Assembly (NCBI RefSeq): GCF_004027225.2
Contig: NC_044279.2
Span: forward strand, 53,547,219 to 53,611,218
Direction: 5' to 3'
Origin: Strigops habroptila
Lineage: Eukaryota; Chordata; Aves; Psittaciformes; Psittacidae
Length of the DNA stretch: 64,000 nucleotides
Of this stretch, positions 48,001 to 62,067 are shown in pieces. The first letter of the stretch is position 1, and every line of letters starts with the position of its first letter. The notes beneath the pieces are model-generated. The model was not told the origin of the DNA. It did no database searches and saw nothing but the letters and a program-made list of their open reading frames with translations. The translations under genes and the position numbers were made by a program.

Positions 48001-51000
48001 CCCTATTTAAAAACCAGGTAGAAATGATCATAAACTAAACCCAGAATCCATTGTAGGTGCTCAAAATGCTAGAATGCAATTGTGGTGCAGGCCACCTTGG
48101 CCATTGGCAAAGGGTGAAGGTGGCCCAGTTTTTCTGCACCTTTGTAGAGGCAAAGAACCAGAAGTAGGAAGGTGTGACTTAAGCCTTTGAAAGAAGAGGA
48201 TCGCTATATGTTCACCCACATGCACTCACACACTGAAGTGGTCACTGGTAATAAACCAGTATGGTTTAATGTGTTCAGGGAGAAAAGGTAACCGCTTGCT
48301 GTCATGTTATTTTGTTCTGTGAGTGATGTAGGCCACCTTGTGTCAGTTTAAGGCTATGTCTACATCACAGTGCAGCCCTGTGCTGCACAGCTGCACTGGC
48401 CCAGGTTCCAGTAACAAAGCAACTGAGTTTGCACAGGTTTGCACCAAGGCTAACTGGCCTTATATCTCAGCAAGCAAGGTGGATCCATAGTACCTTTTCC
48501 CCTCGGATACACACTGTTGTTTTCACTCGCAGCAGTCCAACTGCCTTGTTCTATCTTTTCCATTTCTCTGGAACATCCAGTGACTTAATTTTGGTCTTTT
48601 CAGCTGCTGTTGGCTGGGTAGCTAAGTTTTTTGAGTTAAAAGCCAGAAGCTTAGAAGGAACCTGGGTGGACAGCACTTGGACTAAGAAGTGAGGAAGCAG
48701 AACAAATGGCTACACTGAGTGTGGTGAAACAGGGACAGAGGAGAACCTGGGACCTGTAGACAGAAGGATAGATTGTATTGTCATAAAAACTGAGACTTGT
48801 GCCAGTGATGCTGAAACTGGAGGAAAAGCAGTAAAAAAGCAGGCTAGCTCAAGAACAGAGAGAAACAGACTTAAGCAGGAAGGACAAAGGGAAAAAGGAC
48901 TAGCAACTTTTGGAGAATAGAAGGCTAGATACGGGCACAGAGTTGGATCTGTGGGACAGCTGAAAATGGTCAAGAAGCTTAGAGAGCTACTGGGAGGAAG
49001 AAAGGGTAGGCGATGACATCTGGAAGCTAGGGGAAAGAGGGAGCGTGGAATTCATGACAGGAGAAGGAACCTTTCACCCGTAGGCAACTGGTTTGAATCT
49101 TGTCCAACACAATAGTGAAGAAGAAGTAATGACTGTGGGGAGATACAAAAGGAGCTGTTGGTCTCAGTCCAGTTCTTAGCAAACGGATGTCAGCATCACT
49201 GCTGGAGTTAGCACAGCTGGAAGGCTTGCTGGCAGTCAGTAGAGAAACCACAGGCTGGTTGAAAAGGGAGGCAAGTCTAAGGCAAGAGGGAGGCCCATGA
49301 GAGGGAATCTTAGGTTGTGTTCTCAGGCCTGCCACTTGTCGTGTAACACTGTGAAAGTTTAAGTGAGAACTTGCAGCTGTTCCAGGTTACTTTGTGCTGG
49401 TTTGGCCACTTGTTAAATGAGTGTTAGACCTTGCTCTCATTTAAAAGTGAGACCAGTCTTTATATTCCGTAACTTCCCGTGAGATGGGGTGAGCTGATCT
49501 GACAACCCAGTGCTAACAAACCACCTCTAGTTCTCTCATCCACCTTAGCCATTCAGCTTGCTCCTGCCAACTTTAGTTGTCCTCGGATATCCTTGGATAA
49601 CCAGTTCAACTTACTATGTCAGCAGAAACCTAGCACTGCAGGAAAAAGTGAATGATCTTCTGTTATGTTAGTAGTACACATTCAGCATCTTGAAGTACTG
49701 TCCGCTATTGTTCTCTTAGTGCTTCTAGTGGATCATAGTCACCTGTTAAATTTAATACAAAATTGTACAGAATAATTGCAAAGTAACACTGCAAATCATC
49801 TGGCAAGTACTGCAGACCACCTGGTTTGACTGCAAAACATTTCACAAATGCAGAGTTTGCCTAGCAACAAAGTCTGCTCTCCACGCTCATTTATGATTTA
49901 TGGGGAAACAACTCCTCCAAACGGTGACTCAGAGAGAATAATGGCTATTGCTCTGAACCATTCCTAGGGGATGCTGTCTGTCTCTTTGTTGACTGCATGG
50001 GAAATATGAGGAGAGAGTATGGTTTCACAAGAGATGGCATGATAGTTTACTGATACAAAAAGGGTGAGGTTACTTTTCTCACCTTCCCTTCTGTCCTGGC
50101 CCCATATTTCTCCTGCATAACATGTGCTGCTTCTGGGAGTCACTGTAGCCCACTTAACCTAAGTCAACAAGTAATGGCAGAAATCTAGCACAGCAAGAAA
50201 GTGAATAGCTTTTTGATACCTTAAGGAGTTACAGCATGTCAGCAAATGGTCTGATGGTGCTGGAACCAGTACTAACCAGTTGGCCAGGACTGGGATGGGA
50301 TGAGGGAGATCTCTCCTTTTTGCCATCAGCGAACTGCAGTGTTAGCTCAGTTTCGTATGAAAACCTGCCCTAAGTTTACTTTGTTACCTCTCTCATCCTT
50401 CAGACTGCCTCCCACAGCTTCCTCATAGAGAGGTACAAGTGTACACACACGTACATGTTCCTGGCAGCTTGTTGAAAAGAACTCATCCAAGGAATTTCTG
50501 TGGAGTAATTTAAAAGTGAGTGATCCTTACAAAAAGATGAAAAATATCAATAATGTCACTAACTTAAAACTTTGGGAGGAAAGTACAGATGATCAAGAAC
50601 ATGTTTGTAAAATGGGGGCTGGCCAGCTAAGAGTTTTTTCCTTTAGAAAAGATTCTGTGTACCGAAGTTTTTGTCACCACGAGTAATACAAAAAGCCCCA
50701 CCAGAGCGTTGAAACAAATTAAAAATACAATTTTTCTCTGACTATTGTTTTTCTTCAAACTTTGCTTTCTCATTTTTTTTTGCTTCTCCCACCCTCATGT
50801 AAGAAATACTGTAGTTGTGTTAATGCAATTGAAGAAGAGCCACTATTCTGGCTGATACTCCATTTTTGTTTGGTATACAGCAGCTGATGATGTAAAGAAC
50901 ATTAAAAGGCAAAAATATAAGGGTCTAGTGGTTCCTTTTAATGACTGTGGGGCATTTGCCTGCGTATCTTTTGGTTGGTTTGGGTGTAGCAGCTCTCAGC

Positions 51001-51335
51001 TGTTGAAGCTCAATATATATATAGCAAGAAAGTTAGCATAGTGTTCTCCTGCTTCTGTTTTTATCTGTAAATGGAGCTATAGCCCATTATTTATAACTGT
51101 TTATCTCAAAGGGACTGTCAAATTCCCATTTTTTGTCCTTTCCACAATTATCTCTAGAATGCAAGCAGATATTTTGCCTTTTCAAATGATGTGATTGTAG
51201 TACGACCAACATGAGCAACAACTAAAGTTCAGAGTAATTATAAGCATAAGACTGATTTTGAGATTCTGGTTTTGACCTTGATCTCACAGCTTAGGTCTGG
51301 ACATAGTGTGCTTTCATAAGGGTAAATTAGGGCTT

Positions 51336-51362
51336 TTATTATTATTATTATTATTATTATTA
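51336..51362. repeat. (TTA)9 microsatellite
   Basis: Nine perfect trinucleotide units in the KCNQ1-like first intron. Confidence 0.95.
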
Positions 51363-52642
51363 GGCAGCTCAGGGTGTTTCTTCCCAGCATAACAGTTACT
51401 TATTTGGACATTTTATACAGAAATTGATCTATGAATTTTCCAATTTAGAACTACGGTAGCCACTTTTCATCTGTATACTAGCTACAGAGAGGAACTAACC
51501 TGATGTCTATGATGATGAGCTTCAGGTATCAAAACATGAGCAGTATTAAAGAGAAGAAACTCAAGAACTAGGGATGCGTGTTCAACTGGATGATATGGTG
51601 AAATGGCTTAAGTTGCTAATGGAGATGAAGTAATATTAAATACAATTGTCTTTAGGATTCTGAAAGTTCCAAGATTCAGCTGTTCTAAAAATACATGGGG
51701 ACAGTTACTAATTTTTAGCCTCTTTTCCTAAGGAAGTGAGGTTTATTCAAACACACTGTCTGAGCTCGTCTGTCTGAAAGTGCCTTACCAAAAACTTTTG
51801 AGCCAGTTGGCAAGTTTCAGCTAATATTGTCAGAGGATGAGATGTCAGAGATACTAAGTTACTTCATGTTTTGTTAAAATAAGCATTTGGATAGAGGAGA
51901 AATAAGTTAATAACCCCAAAGATGAAAATATTTCATGTTGAGCTCAATTAGATTGGCACCAGCGAGTCTTTTCAAGAGAAAGATGTTACCAAAGTTCCTA
52001 AGGAAGAACTTTGATCTGACCATACTTCACTTTAGGCACAGAATAACCTAACCACAGGGCACAAAGCCACAGGCTACGTAAGTTTTATTTGCATTTTTTC
52101 AAGTTATTGATGACTTTTTCCATCATTTATTTAAGAAATTCAATCCATCTTATTCTAGAAGCTCAATTTTGTAGTAGACTGTGGAATGAATATGCATTAA
52201 TGTCTCCACAGGCTAATGCTGTTACTATAGTGAAACCATTTGTTTCTATAATGAAAATAAATACTGTAGTGTGGCATTGATATGGTCCTAGTGATGGAAT
52301 TTGGTCATGCTTTTGTGGAAAACCCCTTTGTTCTTCCATAAACCAGCAAAATAAAAAGATATTCCTTGATGTTAACATTACAATTGCTCATTAACTTGTG
52401 GACTTCATGTGGTATAAAAATCAAGAAGAAGAGTGTTTGTGGTATCTTCATGATAATCAAGCTAGCATTAACTTATTACTGAATGTATTTGCACAGCATC
52501 ATTATATGCATTTATTCTTTCCCTTTTTTCTTATACTGAACCTAAGAAACACCAACTAATGTGAGTACTACAAAGAGGTTGGTGTTACTTTGTAGATGGC
52601 GGTGATAATTTCCTTTCCCTGTGGACATGTGTCATAGATCAT

Positions 52643-52939
52643 ATGCTGAAACCCATGATTTTTGGTCTCACAGTCAAGGTCAGCGATAAATGTGTCAGAA
52701 TCATGGACGCTGATCATGAAGTCAGTGCTGAACTTTTTCTCTTGATTTTTAAAGAACTGATTAGGTCTCTTCCAGAAAGTCTTAGTGATACAGAAGCAAA
52801 ATGGAAGCTTGATTCCTGTGCCCAGGGAAGGAGAGGACGTCCAGACGCTCGAGACATGGAAGTAAGAGAAAAAAAGACAAACATAGCAGCACAGACGTTA
52901 GTGGAAGATACAGACACTCAATTGAATCGGGGAGCTTAA
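52643..52939 (+). other. Unassigned ATG-initiated open frame with exon-like borders
   Basis: 98 codons from a true ATG. Within it, 52674-52861 is bounded by TTTTGGTCTCACAG and GTAAGAG, and the composition is richer in CpG than its surroundings (GGACGTCCAGACGCTCGAGA). The peptide is hydrophilic (SDTEAKWKLDSC) and matches no family I know. It may be chance or an exon of an unannotated transcript inside the intron. Confidence 0.2.
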
Positions 52940-55634
52940 ATCCTAGGAATGGCAGGGCACTGAAAAAAAGGTTTCTGTAAGATCAGTGCTTCTGGTGATT
53001 GTAATGGATTCGTGAATGTGATTTGTCAGTTCTGGACTACTGCTGGCTAAACACAGAGAAAAGGAAAAATCCAAATCTTACTGCTCTGTAAAGAGCAGTA
53101 AATATGTTAGGTTGTCCAATGCTTTGAAAATGTGAAGTGCTTATTACTAATAGGAGCTGTGGATGTTTTAAAAATAACATATCTTTCGGCAGTTGATTCA
53201 GAAAGTTGCTTTGAAGTGGGAGATCTTTTTGTATGATGTGTGGCTCGTGCTGTGATTTGAACAGCATTGGTATTATCTATTGATTCAAACTGGTTTGTGG
53301 CAATTTATACATCTCCAGGTCAAAATACAGAATAGTAGTGTGTATTTGTAAATTACCTTTTAGATTTTATAGGTGGTGTAGAAATATTAGGTAGTTACTT
53401 CTGATAGGAGCCAGCTGAACAACCTCATTTTACATCTGGTGGGGCTATCAGGCATTTCTGGGTGCATCCTAGAATGATCTCAAGAAAAAACCGAAAGCAG
53501 ATATCTACCTGAAAATACTTTATTCTAAGACAAAACATAAAGTCAGATATGCCCAAACTCTCTCTAGGCAGGCTGCCTGTTAGTAGAGTCCAAAGCTAGG
53601 AAAGATTCCATTAAAACCTGTCTGGTCTCCTTCTCCAGTTCTGCTGAAACCAGCACATTCCCAGACTTGCTAATTTTACTTTCTAATTTTAACATATTGG
53701 TATTTTCAGCAGAAGAATTGTTCCTTTACCAAAATTTCCAACCAACTCTAATTTGTGTATAATCATAAATGTATAAGCACAAGACCTTTCGACGAAACAT
53801 CAAGCCTCAGGAGCCTGGAAATAGATCTGTGAGAGAACTGAGGGACATCAAAACTTGCCTACAAAGGCGCATGGACAACCTTGCCTTTAAGACTTAGCCA
53901 GAAACTCCTTTGGATAACAAAAATATGTAAGCACTAGGAATGAGGTTTTGTTCAGACTGGAAGGAATGTTTTCTAGAAGCACATGGCTATTCAACATAAG
54001 ACAGTATAGTCCTATTTAGAAGAAAGTGAAGTACTTCATGCACTTGGGATTGGGAATATCTTACACTTTTATAGCATAAAAACCCCTGAAAATTCTCTCC
54101 TTAATTTTCCTGCCACAAAATAATCACTTAAAATAAAAAGCAGCTTATGCCTCTGGAGCCCCTCAAAGAACTTTCTGTTGGCTAAACTCATTTATTCTCC
54201 CTAACAACAGGCTGTCTTAAAGCTATTGGTCTCTGATGGACAACTCTGTAGTCTATTATGAAGAAAAAATTTGAAGCTCTAATGGGAGCACTTGAACAGA
54301 GATTTACTTGGGCATACTAACGTCAATCCAATCTCTTTTTCTTGTAATTTGACTCTAGCTGAAGCAACCAGATTTCTTCTGACCTAGTGTGTTAGTAGAA
54401 CAGAACATTTTGTCTTCACCTCTTGCTGCAGCAAACGGTAGGTAGGATAATAAAATTATCAAAGAAATAAAAAAAATAAGTTTTGGATGTAATTTAAACT
54501 GGAGACACATATAAGCCATTTGCTATTATTTCGCTGAAGGGCTTTCATATAGTGAAGTAAGTCACTATAGTGAAGAAGTTTTGAGGAAGGAGCACAGCAG
54601 GGGAAAGGCATGTCTGGTTGTGTTGAAAACATCAGTGACCCATGATCAAGGCATCTAAATACTACAGCGCATAGGTTTCAATAGCTTTCCTATAATATTT
54701 TTTGTTGACTTTCTTTCACTACAGAGCTCACATTTTTCTAAAAATGTTTTCTTCTCTAAACACATTCTTGCAGAGTCAATTGAGTTTGGCAAGCCCAAAA
54801 GGCTGCAAAGCTACTATTTTGTATTTGGTTGCCAAGGAGTATATCTCTGTTTACTAGTTCATAAATTTGTCCCCTCCTCACCCATCCCTTTTTTGTTGTT
54901 CAAGAGATAACATTCCCACAAGCATCTCATACATCAACGCTTCAAGTGCACTTATCTGCAGTAGATAAATACATGCACAGAAATGGCATTATTTGATGCA
55001 AAACTTAAATGGAGCAATGATTAATATTTCTGCTTTAAGAGCTTTCATTAGGTTTGTCTTCCATGGAAAATGAGATTGCTATAGCATGACCTTGAAAGAG
55101 TTCACCCTTGATAAAGTACTTGACATAATTTTGCTCTCAGTGTTGTAGTTAACTTACTAGTTCCAAGTGTTTGTAGGCCTCAGTAGAGCATACTCATGGC
55201 CAATTAATCTATTAAACAAAATTTGTCCCTGACTACAAAAACAAGAGAAACATGTTTACAGTTACACTAGCTACTTTCCAAAACGAAGCAATGTTTAGGA
55301 AGATCAGGGCACAGAGCAGCAGTCATTTGTAACCTTTAACCCTGGTTGATTAGCTGTCCAATGCAGTACTGCCGATTTAAATTTATTACAGCATGAAAGA
55401 GAGTTAAAGATGATGGCTTAAAAACATTGGTGAAAAAGCAGTAGTTTTGTTTTTCTTTTTGCATGCATGAGGCTTAAGGAATTTAGGAGAAACTGAGAAA
55501 TACTGAATTTTAGTGTATATTAGCAAGACCACTCTTGGAAAGCATGGCACCTCTGTCTTGTGTTGGTGTGAACTGCTTTAAGTGAGAACTCAAAACGAAA
55601 TGAGAAATTCTCAGGTAATTATCTGTTATCTGAT

Positions 55635-55697
55635 AAGTAAAACTTTTTTTTAGAGCAAGGAAAAAAAGTAAAACTTTCCTTTTTAGAGCAAGGAAAA
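55635..55697 (+). repeat. Tandem duplication, about 31 bp, two copies
   Basis: AAGTAAAACTTT...TAGAGCAAGGAAA occurs at 55635-55665 and again at 55666-55697 with small changes in the T run. A simple local duplication. Confidence 0.85.
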
Positions 55698-58635
55698 GTC
55701 TGCAAATAAGTGATTTGAGGTAAGTTTCTGTCTTCACGAAAGTAAAAAAAAAAACGAAGGAAAAGAAAGCCAGGTGTTTTGAGAGGAAATACTTCTCTAT
55801 TTTTAGCATCTATATGGTAGAAAAAGAAAACAGTATCTGCTGAAGCAATAGCTCAAACTATGACTTGGCATCCTCAGGAGTCACAGGAGGGCTCAGAGAT
55901 AGCAGAAAGCAGCACCTCAGTTCTCAGTTCAGGATAGGAAAGAATGGACCAACTCTACCAGTTGTTAATTATTTATATCTCCTCCTTATCAGCTCCTTTC
56001 CTTTAGGAACTGAACAGCCGCCAACAAGTGAGACTGTTCTCTGCTGGTGTAAATAACTACTTAAAGCAAGTAAACAATCACAACCTGTTTTCGCCCCCTT
56101 ACAGCATAGAGAACTGTCCTTTGCAGGAGAAAGTATGGATAGCAGGGAACATGAGAAGGCCACATTGGCAGCTGGTGGCGAAAGTGAAATTCCCACATGA
56201 CAAGCTTGAAATACTTTCACCCCAAGCCAACAATATCAAACACACCCATCCACTTATCCTACCTATAAGTATCCCAGAAATCTAATCAGAAATATTTAGG
56301 GAGACCCAGGATCTGGTTGTCACTTGTTGACAAGTTAACACTGGTAGACTTTGCCATTGCATTTAGTTGATCAGCTTGCTTCTCCAATCAAAACATGAAG
56401 TAAGACCTAAAGGCAAACCAGTGGTATTTAGTGGTGAGTCTTGCTAAAGTTTTGTATGTGGTACCATATATTCAACTACTGTTCTGCTCTTTATAAGGAA
56501 TTTGGCTCTCGCCTAAGGTTCTTTTCCTCCAGTATGTTTAAAAAGGTCATTGGCTAGAGCTATGTTTAGCATCCCAGAGGCTGTTAGGAGCAATCCACAA
56601 GGAGGTTTCCTGATTGCCTAAGAGGCAACAGAGCTGCAGCTTGTTGGTTTCTGCAGATCAGTTGGTAATTAGTTAATCCATTTATCTTTAAGGTCAGACT
56701 TGTCAAAACTAACCTGCATCCTGGTGCATGGCTCAATGATGGAGATAGTAACCTTAAAAAAACAAAGGCAATATGCACTGGTTTAAAGATATTGGAGGGA
56801 GAAGGAAGTGCTGTTCCACCGTATTAGAGAAAATGGTGCAAAAGGATTGTTTGTTTCTATGGGAGTGGATTTACTTAAGGTACAAGGGGGACTTGACCTT
56901 TGTTGCAGCTACTCATCTCAAGCACTTTCGTTTTGTGGTGAACACATTCACCACTTACTCTCTCAGCTCAACCTCATGGCTTCTTTCTAACAGCCTGTGG
57001 TGTGCACTGAGAGTATAAAAAGCTCCACTGCTACGGCAGGGGCATTGACAGCCATGGCTAAAACCTGTCTCTGGGGCTGCCATGTAAACCATGGGTCCTG
57101 AGTGGCACCATAAGGGGCTCAGCTCCACTACACACATCCAATAACAGGGGAGGGCAGTCCCAGTTTCTTCACACTGAGCTTGTGTCCACCCATGAACTGC
57201 TACCTGTGTTAAGTGAAAGGGGTCATATATATACCGTATATCGCTGCCTGGAACAGTACCATTTCAGGTTTCATATGTTTTTATATCTACCTTAAAATGC
57301 TTCTGTTACTTTTGCCATCTTCAGTCTATCTGACTTTGGTTGACAATACCAGAAATTATCACTTACCTGTTTCAAGTTCAATTTCTAAACACTTGAAGTA
57401 AAGAATGGGAAGGTCTATTTTCATGGTGGTTGTGAGGAGTAGTAACTAGGCACTCTCCATTCCCACTCACTTCAGCATGGAGTCCTCTTGGAGATGTCAC
57501 ACTGCAGCTACCCACAGGCTTGCCTACAGCAAGATTATTAGAGCATCTCAGGTCTAAGTCCTCTGGGATTACTTGGGAAAAGGAAGAATGGATGTGTTTG
57601 AATTTTAAAGCATCACTAGTGGGGGAGGTTTCCAGCATTTTGGGGAGTTGTGATCAAAAAGGAGCTCTTGGTATTGGGAAGGCCTTAGTTTAAGGCACCT
57701 CTTGCACTCAGAGGAACTTGTCTTCTGGGACTCAAAACTGGATGGTACAAGGCTGTTACAGAGGCTGGAGGAAGCCAACAGAAAATTGTCACATGTTAAG
57801 TGCATGCCTGAGCAGTAGAATTGAGAGTCTTGGTTTGTTCAGAGTTTCAGCTGATAGTACTGGAAAGAGAGCTTTTTGCTGAGATTATACACTCTAGAAA
57901 AAAATACTTCTTTCTGTATTCTGGGTATTCTGTGTAACAGCTAATGCTGCATACGCCTGCTGAACAGTTTTTTTTGTCCTATTATTCATGTAAAGAATGA
58001 AATGTAGGTAATCTTGTATGATATTTCCTAATGATACCTGAAATGTAATGCACAATAAAACGTAATTTTTGTCAATGCAGAGTGGTTTGTTCCATATACA
58101 AAGGACTGTGGAACACAGCTGTGAAAATGGCATTGTTGCTGAAATTTCATTCCCATGCAGTTTATGGTTATAACAGAAAATAAAGAAGTGAGCTGCAGGT
58201 ATTGCCTGCAAAACAGGTTTGTGTTGTCTCCTGCTTGGCATCTAAAATGGTGTCCAGAATTTGCTGTCTCTGTAATGAACAGCCATTTTAGCTACAAAAA
58301 CTCTGGGAGGGACTGAGATGAGAAAACACACCATCATTAGAAAACATTCTTTATCATCAAAACGAGACAACAGAAGCACAAGAAATTATCAAGTGAGCAA
58401 AACCACAGTTGACAGCTTGAGACATTTCAGTCAGAGATTTTATTTTGCCATGGACATTTTACACATTAGCTTCCTTCATAATCCTCCATCATAGCCCTTT
58501 GCCCTCCCTCTATGTAGAAGAAAAATAGGGCTTGAGTCCTTTAACCAAGTGTATATTACATACTTAGAAAGCTGTAAAAAGCATCATATAATAGTTCTGA
58601 ATGGAAGTTCATCATGGTGGGAACTCTTTTCTTAA

Positions 58636-58822
58636 AATCATAGAATAGTTAGGGTTAGAAAGGACCTTAAGATCATCTAGTTCCAATCCCTCTGCCATGG
58701 ACAGGGCCACGTCGCACTAAACCATGTTGCCCAAGGCTCTGTCCAACCTGGCTTTGAACACCACCAGGGATGGAGCATTCACAAGTTCCTTGGTCAACCC
58801 ATTCCAGTGCCTCACCACCACT
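58636..58822 (-). mobile_element. CR1 LINE 3' fragment
   Basis: AAATCATAGAATAGTTAGGG, GTTGCCCAAGGCTCTGTCCA and CATTCCAGTGCCTCACCACC: CR1 3' end in reverse orientation, in the KCNQ1-like intron. Confidence 0.9.
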
Positions 58823-61800
58823 TGTATATAAGCAGACCATCTTAAACAGGTTACAAAGAAATAAAACTGGCATATCTCTTCCTTTCCATTTTTCCTAACA
58901 TAATGGACTCACTGAGATCTGCACAGCCCCAAGCTGCTTTCTTCAGTCTGAGCCCCACTCTTAATTTCTTAAGAATCTTCTTAGGTCAGGCTTGATTTAT
59001 AACATATTTGTCTGTCTCGTACTCCCCAAAATATTCTCATTTTGAATGAATAATCATGTTAGAAGTCATGCAGTATTGGCAGAACTGGGTCAAGTGATGG
59101 GATTTGTGCCTTCACTCACTAGGAAGCAAAATGATCTTTAGCAGTCTAGGTGATCTGCTGGTAATATATTCTCCAATTCAAGAGGTAGATGTCCTGAAGT
59201 CACTTATTTAGATTTTGTGTGTGGAAGAAAATATAATCCACATTCTTGCTGTGGGTTACAACCTGTTTTAGAAATGCCTTAATCCAGCTAAAGAAGCAGT
59301 ATTTTTATCAGCTTCCATAAAATTGCTATGTAAAGCTTTTCTCTCCTGTGTGTGCACGGTGGGTTCTATTTTTTATTTATTAGAAAGGGTTGCATGTAAT
59401 GTTCAGATGTTGGTTTTTTTTAACTTTGCTCTGAATGTCGGTCTCAAATGTATCTTCACCAATACCTATAACTTTCATGTGCTTTGTAGGTATCATTCTG
59501 TTGTGTCATGCAGTTGACAGAAGTGACAAACATGGTCACCAGATGTGGGCACTTCAGTGCTTGAAATTGTTAATAGTGTGGTCTACAAAGAGAAGAAACT
59601 TTTCTGCCTGACATTAGCAGGAGGGTTTTGCATTATGATTTGGATTTGGGAAAGAAGATTATTGAAACTGGGATGTATCCAGATGCTCTGAAGCTAACCC
59701 TTCCCCTCTTGCAAAAAGCAAGACTTGGTCTTTTATGACTGAAAGTGATCAGCAGTGATACTACATTGCAAATAACTGCATTTTATACGAGGACATGAGG
59801 ACATATGATACTTTCTTCATAGAAAGACCAGCCTTATTCCGTGCTAGCAAAATGATTCCTTTGTTATTCACTGGGAAGGAGTGACACTCACTGGCCAGAA
59901 TATATAGTGCCATAAATTAAGTGAATTTAAAGGGTCCTTTGAATGGTTTTAATGTGTGTTTTGGAAATGGGAAAAAAAAAAAAAGAAGAGAGTCTAAACA
60001 CATAAATACAGGAGGGAAACAGCAATTAGCTGGAAGTTACAAAACTTGCAGGCTGTATTAGTAGCCTTTGGATAGTTCTGGGTCCCTTAGTAAGCAAATG
60101 GCACCAATTATCTTCCTTTATAGATCCTTATGCTCATACATCTTGGCACTTTGCATCACCTTTTCTTGACTTTTTTGTAAACCTCTTTTTGTTTTTCTGA
60201 GGTTTACAAATCTGGTTATTTTCAGTGAGGCCTAATAGGAGATGTGGTTGAACATGTAGTGATAATACCTGCAGGGTATGTAAAAATAGCTCTTTGCTTT
60301 ACTGAAATTGGAAAAGGAGAAAAGGTGTAAAGTGCACTGTCATTCTTAGTATCTTAGAAAATATTTAGCATGTGAATTACCCGTGGTTTTTTATTTATTA
60401 CTGGTGAGGTCTGTAAAAAAAGACAAAGGGATTTTGAAAGGAGGTAACTGAAATGGCAAGAATCTGGAAGAAATTGAGGGGCGGTACTCAAAGGAAGCTT
60501 TCTATACCTTTATACATGCATTTTGCATAGAAGTAAGAGCTGTGACAATGGTAGGAATAGAACATCAGTCTCATAAAACAGATGAGAACCAGCAGGCTGT
60601 CTAATTTCAATAAGTTCTTGGTAAATTTATGCTTGAGTTGTTTGATGTGGTTATTTCAGGGACCAGCAAAGTTCCTTTGTTCCAGTGACTACTGACTGGA
60701 GGGTGGTCTGAGCTTCGAGAGATCCAAGTTCTCTATGCTTTTGACACTGTCTGATATATGAACAAGTCTGTACACCTCTTTGTGTCTTTCTCTATTTACC
60801 CATAACTGGGATTGCTAACTAGAAGTAAAAGTTGTCTGGATAAAGTAACTGCCTGATGAGGCACAGCATCCAACTGAGTGGGGTAGTCAGCGCCTATGAT
60901 GGCTTCTGAGTACTAATGTACTCCTCTCATACTAGATACATGAAGAAAAGGAACATCTTATAACCCTGATTGCCTTACTTTTACATTTGCGTTTTCTTTA
61001 CATGGAAAGCAGTGCTACTGTGTTAAGGAAAGGCTAAAGGTTTGCATATTCCTAAGCCTGGTCTCTTCTAGTGTTGCATTCTGGCAATACACTTGTGCTT
61101 TAAACTCCTTATCAACAACTTCTTTTCCATTTGACAAAGGCTGGCTTGTGTTTCAGTGTCTCTTCTCAACACTTTGCTCTGGTTTTCTTGTTTTGGATCA
61201 TCACCCTCCAGGAATATTGCCTATGGGAAGAAAGTGGGACTTCTGCCCCCTCTGCTGGCTGGCTTATCTTTGGTCAATGTAGCAGCTCATTAAAACAGTA
61301 TATCAGTTTTATTATGGCTTGTGCAGATCTCTGTACCCCCTATAATGTACCACCATTTTCAAAGAGACAAGCATGTGCGGCTGGAAGTAAAGCTGCTGCA
61401 TAATGTGCTTGGCAACTTGTATATTGTTGAAATGAAATAAGTAACAGGATTGGGTAATGGACTGTAACTAGTAAGTCATGAGAACATGGCTAAGGTCTGT
61501 CTCATGCTAAAAGCGGTGCTAGCTTGACTAAGGTGTGTTATCTGGATCTCTTTTCTCTTTCAGCCTTACTTTTCCTAAAGACATTTCAGGCCTGCGCGTT
61601 TGCCATTAATGAAGAACTAGAAATCATTAAGATGCCCACCACAAACACATTTCTCGTTGTTAACACTATCAGAAGTGGTGAAACAGCTTCCTGAATATGA
61701 GATGCTGAGAAAAATCAGATTTTAATTTTCAGTAACCATGATAAACATGTTTCCCCATTGGCTCCTTCTCTCCTTTACTCCTGGCAGCACAGGTTTGGCT

Positions 61801-62033
61801 TGTCCTTTTACACAGCGCTGCTGAATCTTAGGCCTTTACCAACTGTCTCTCAGCTACAACTAAGCCAATGCAAGTCATACTCAGGCACAGAGTTCAAGAG
61901 AACCAGATAGGGGATACACCACCCATCTCCCTGGACAACACCCAAACAATCTGACTACGAGTCTGGCATCACAGGCAGAACAGTCTGGAACCAGAGAATT
62001 CTGAGGGATTTGTTGCCAAACAACATAAAATTT

Positions 62034-62067
62034 GATTGTTTGTGGTGTTTGATCACCACAAACAATC
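62034..62067. repeat. Perfect 14-bp inverted repeat (hairpin)
   Basis: GATTGTTTGTGGTG and its exact complement CACCACAAACAATC are separated by six bases (TTTGAT). A related string, CACCCAAACAATC, lies about 110 bases upstream. No function is assigned. Confidence 0.9.
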
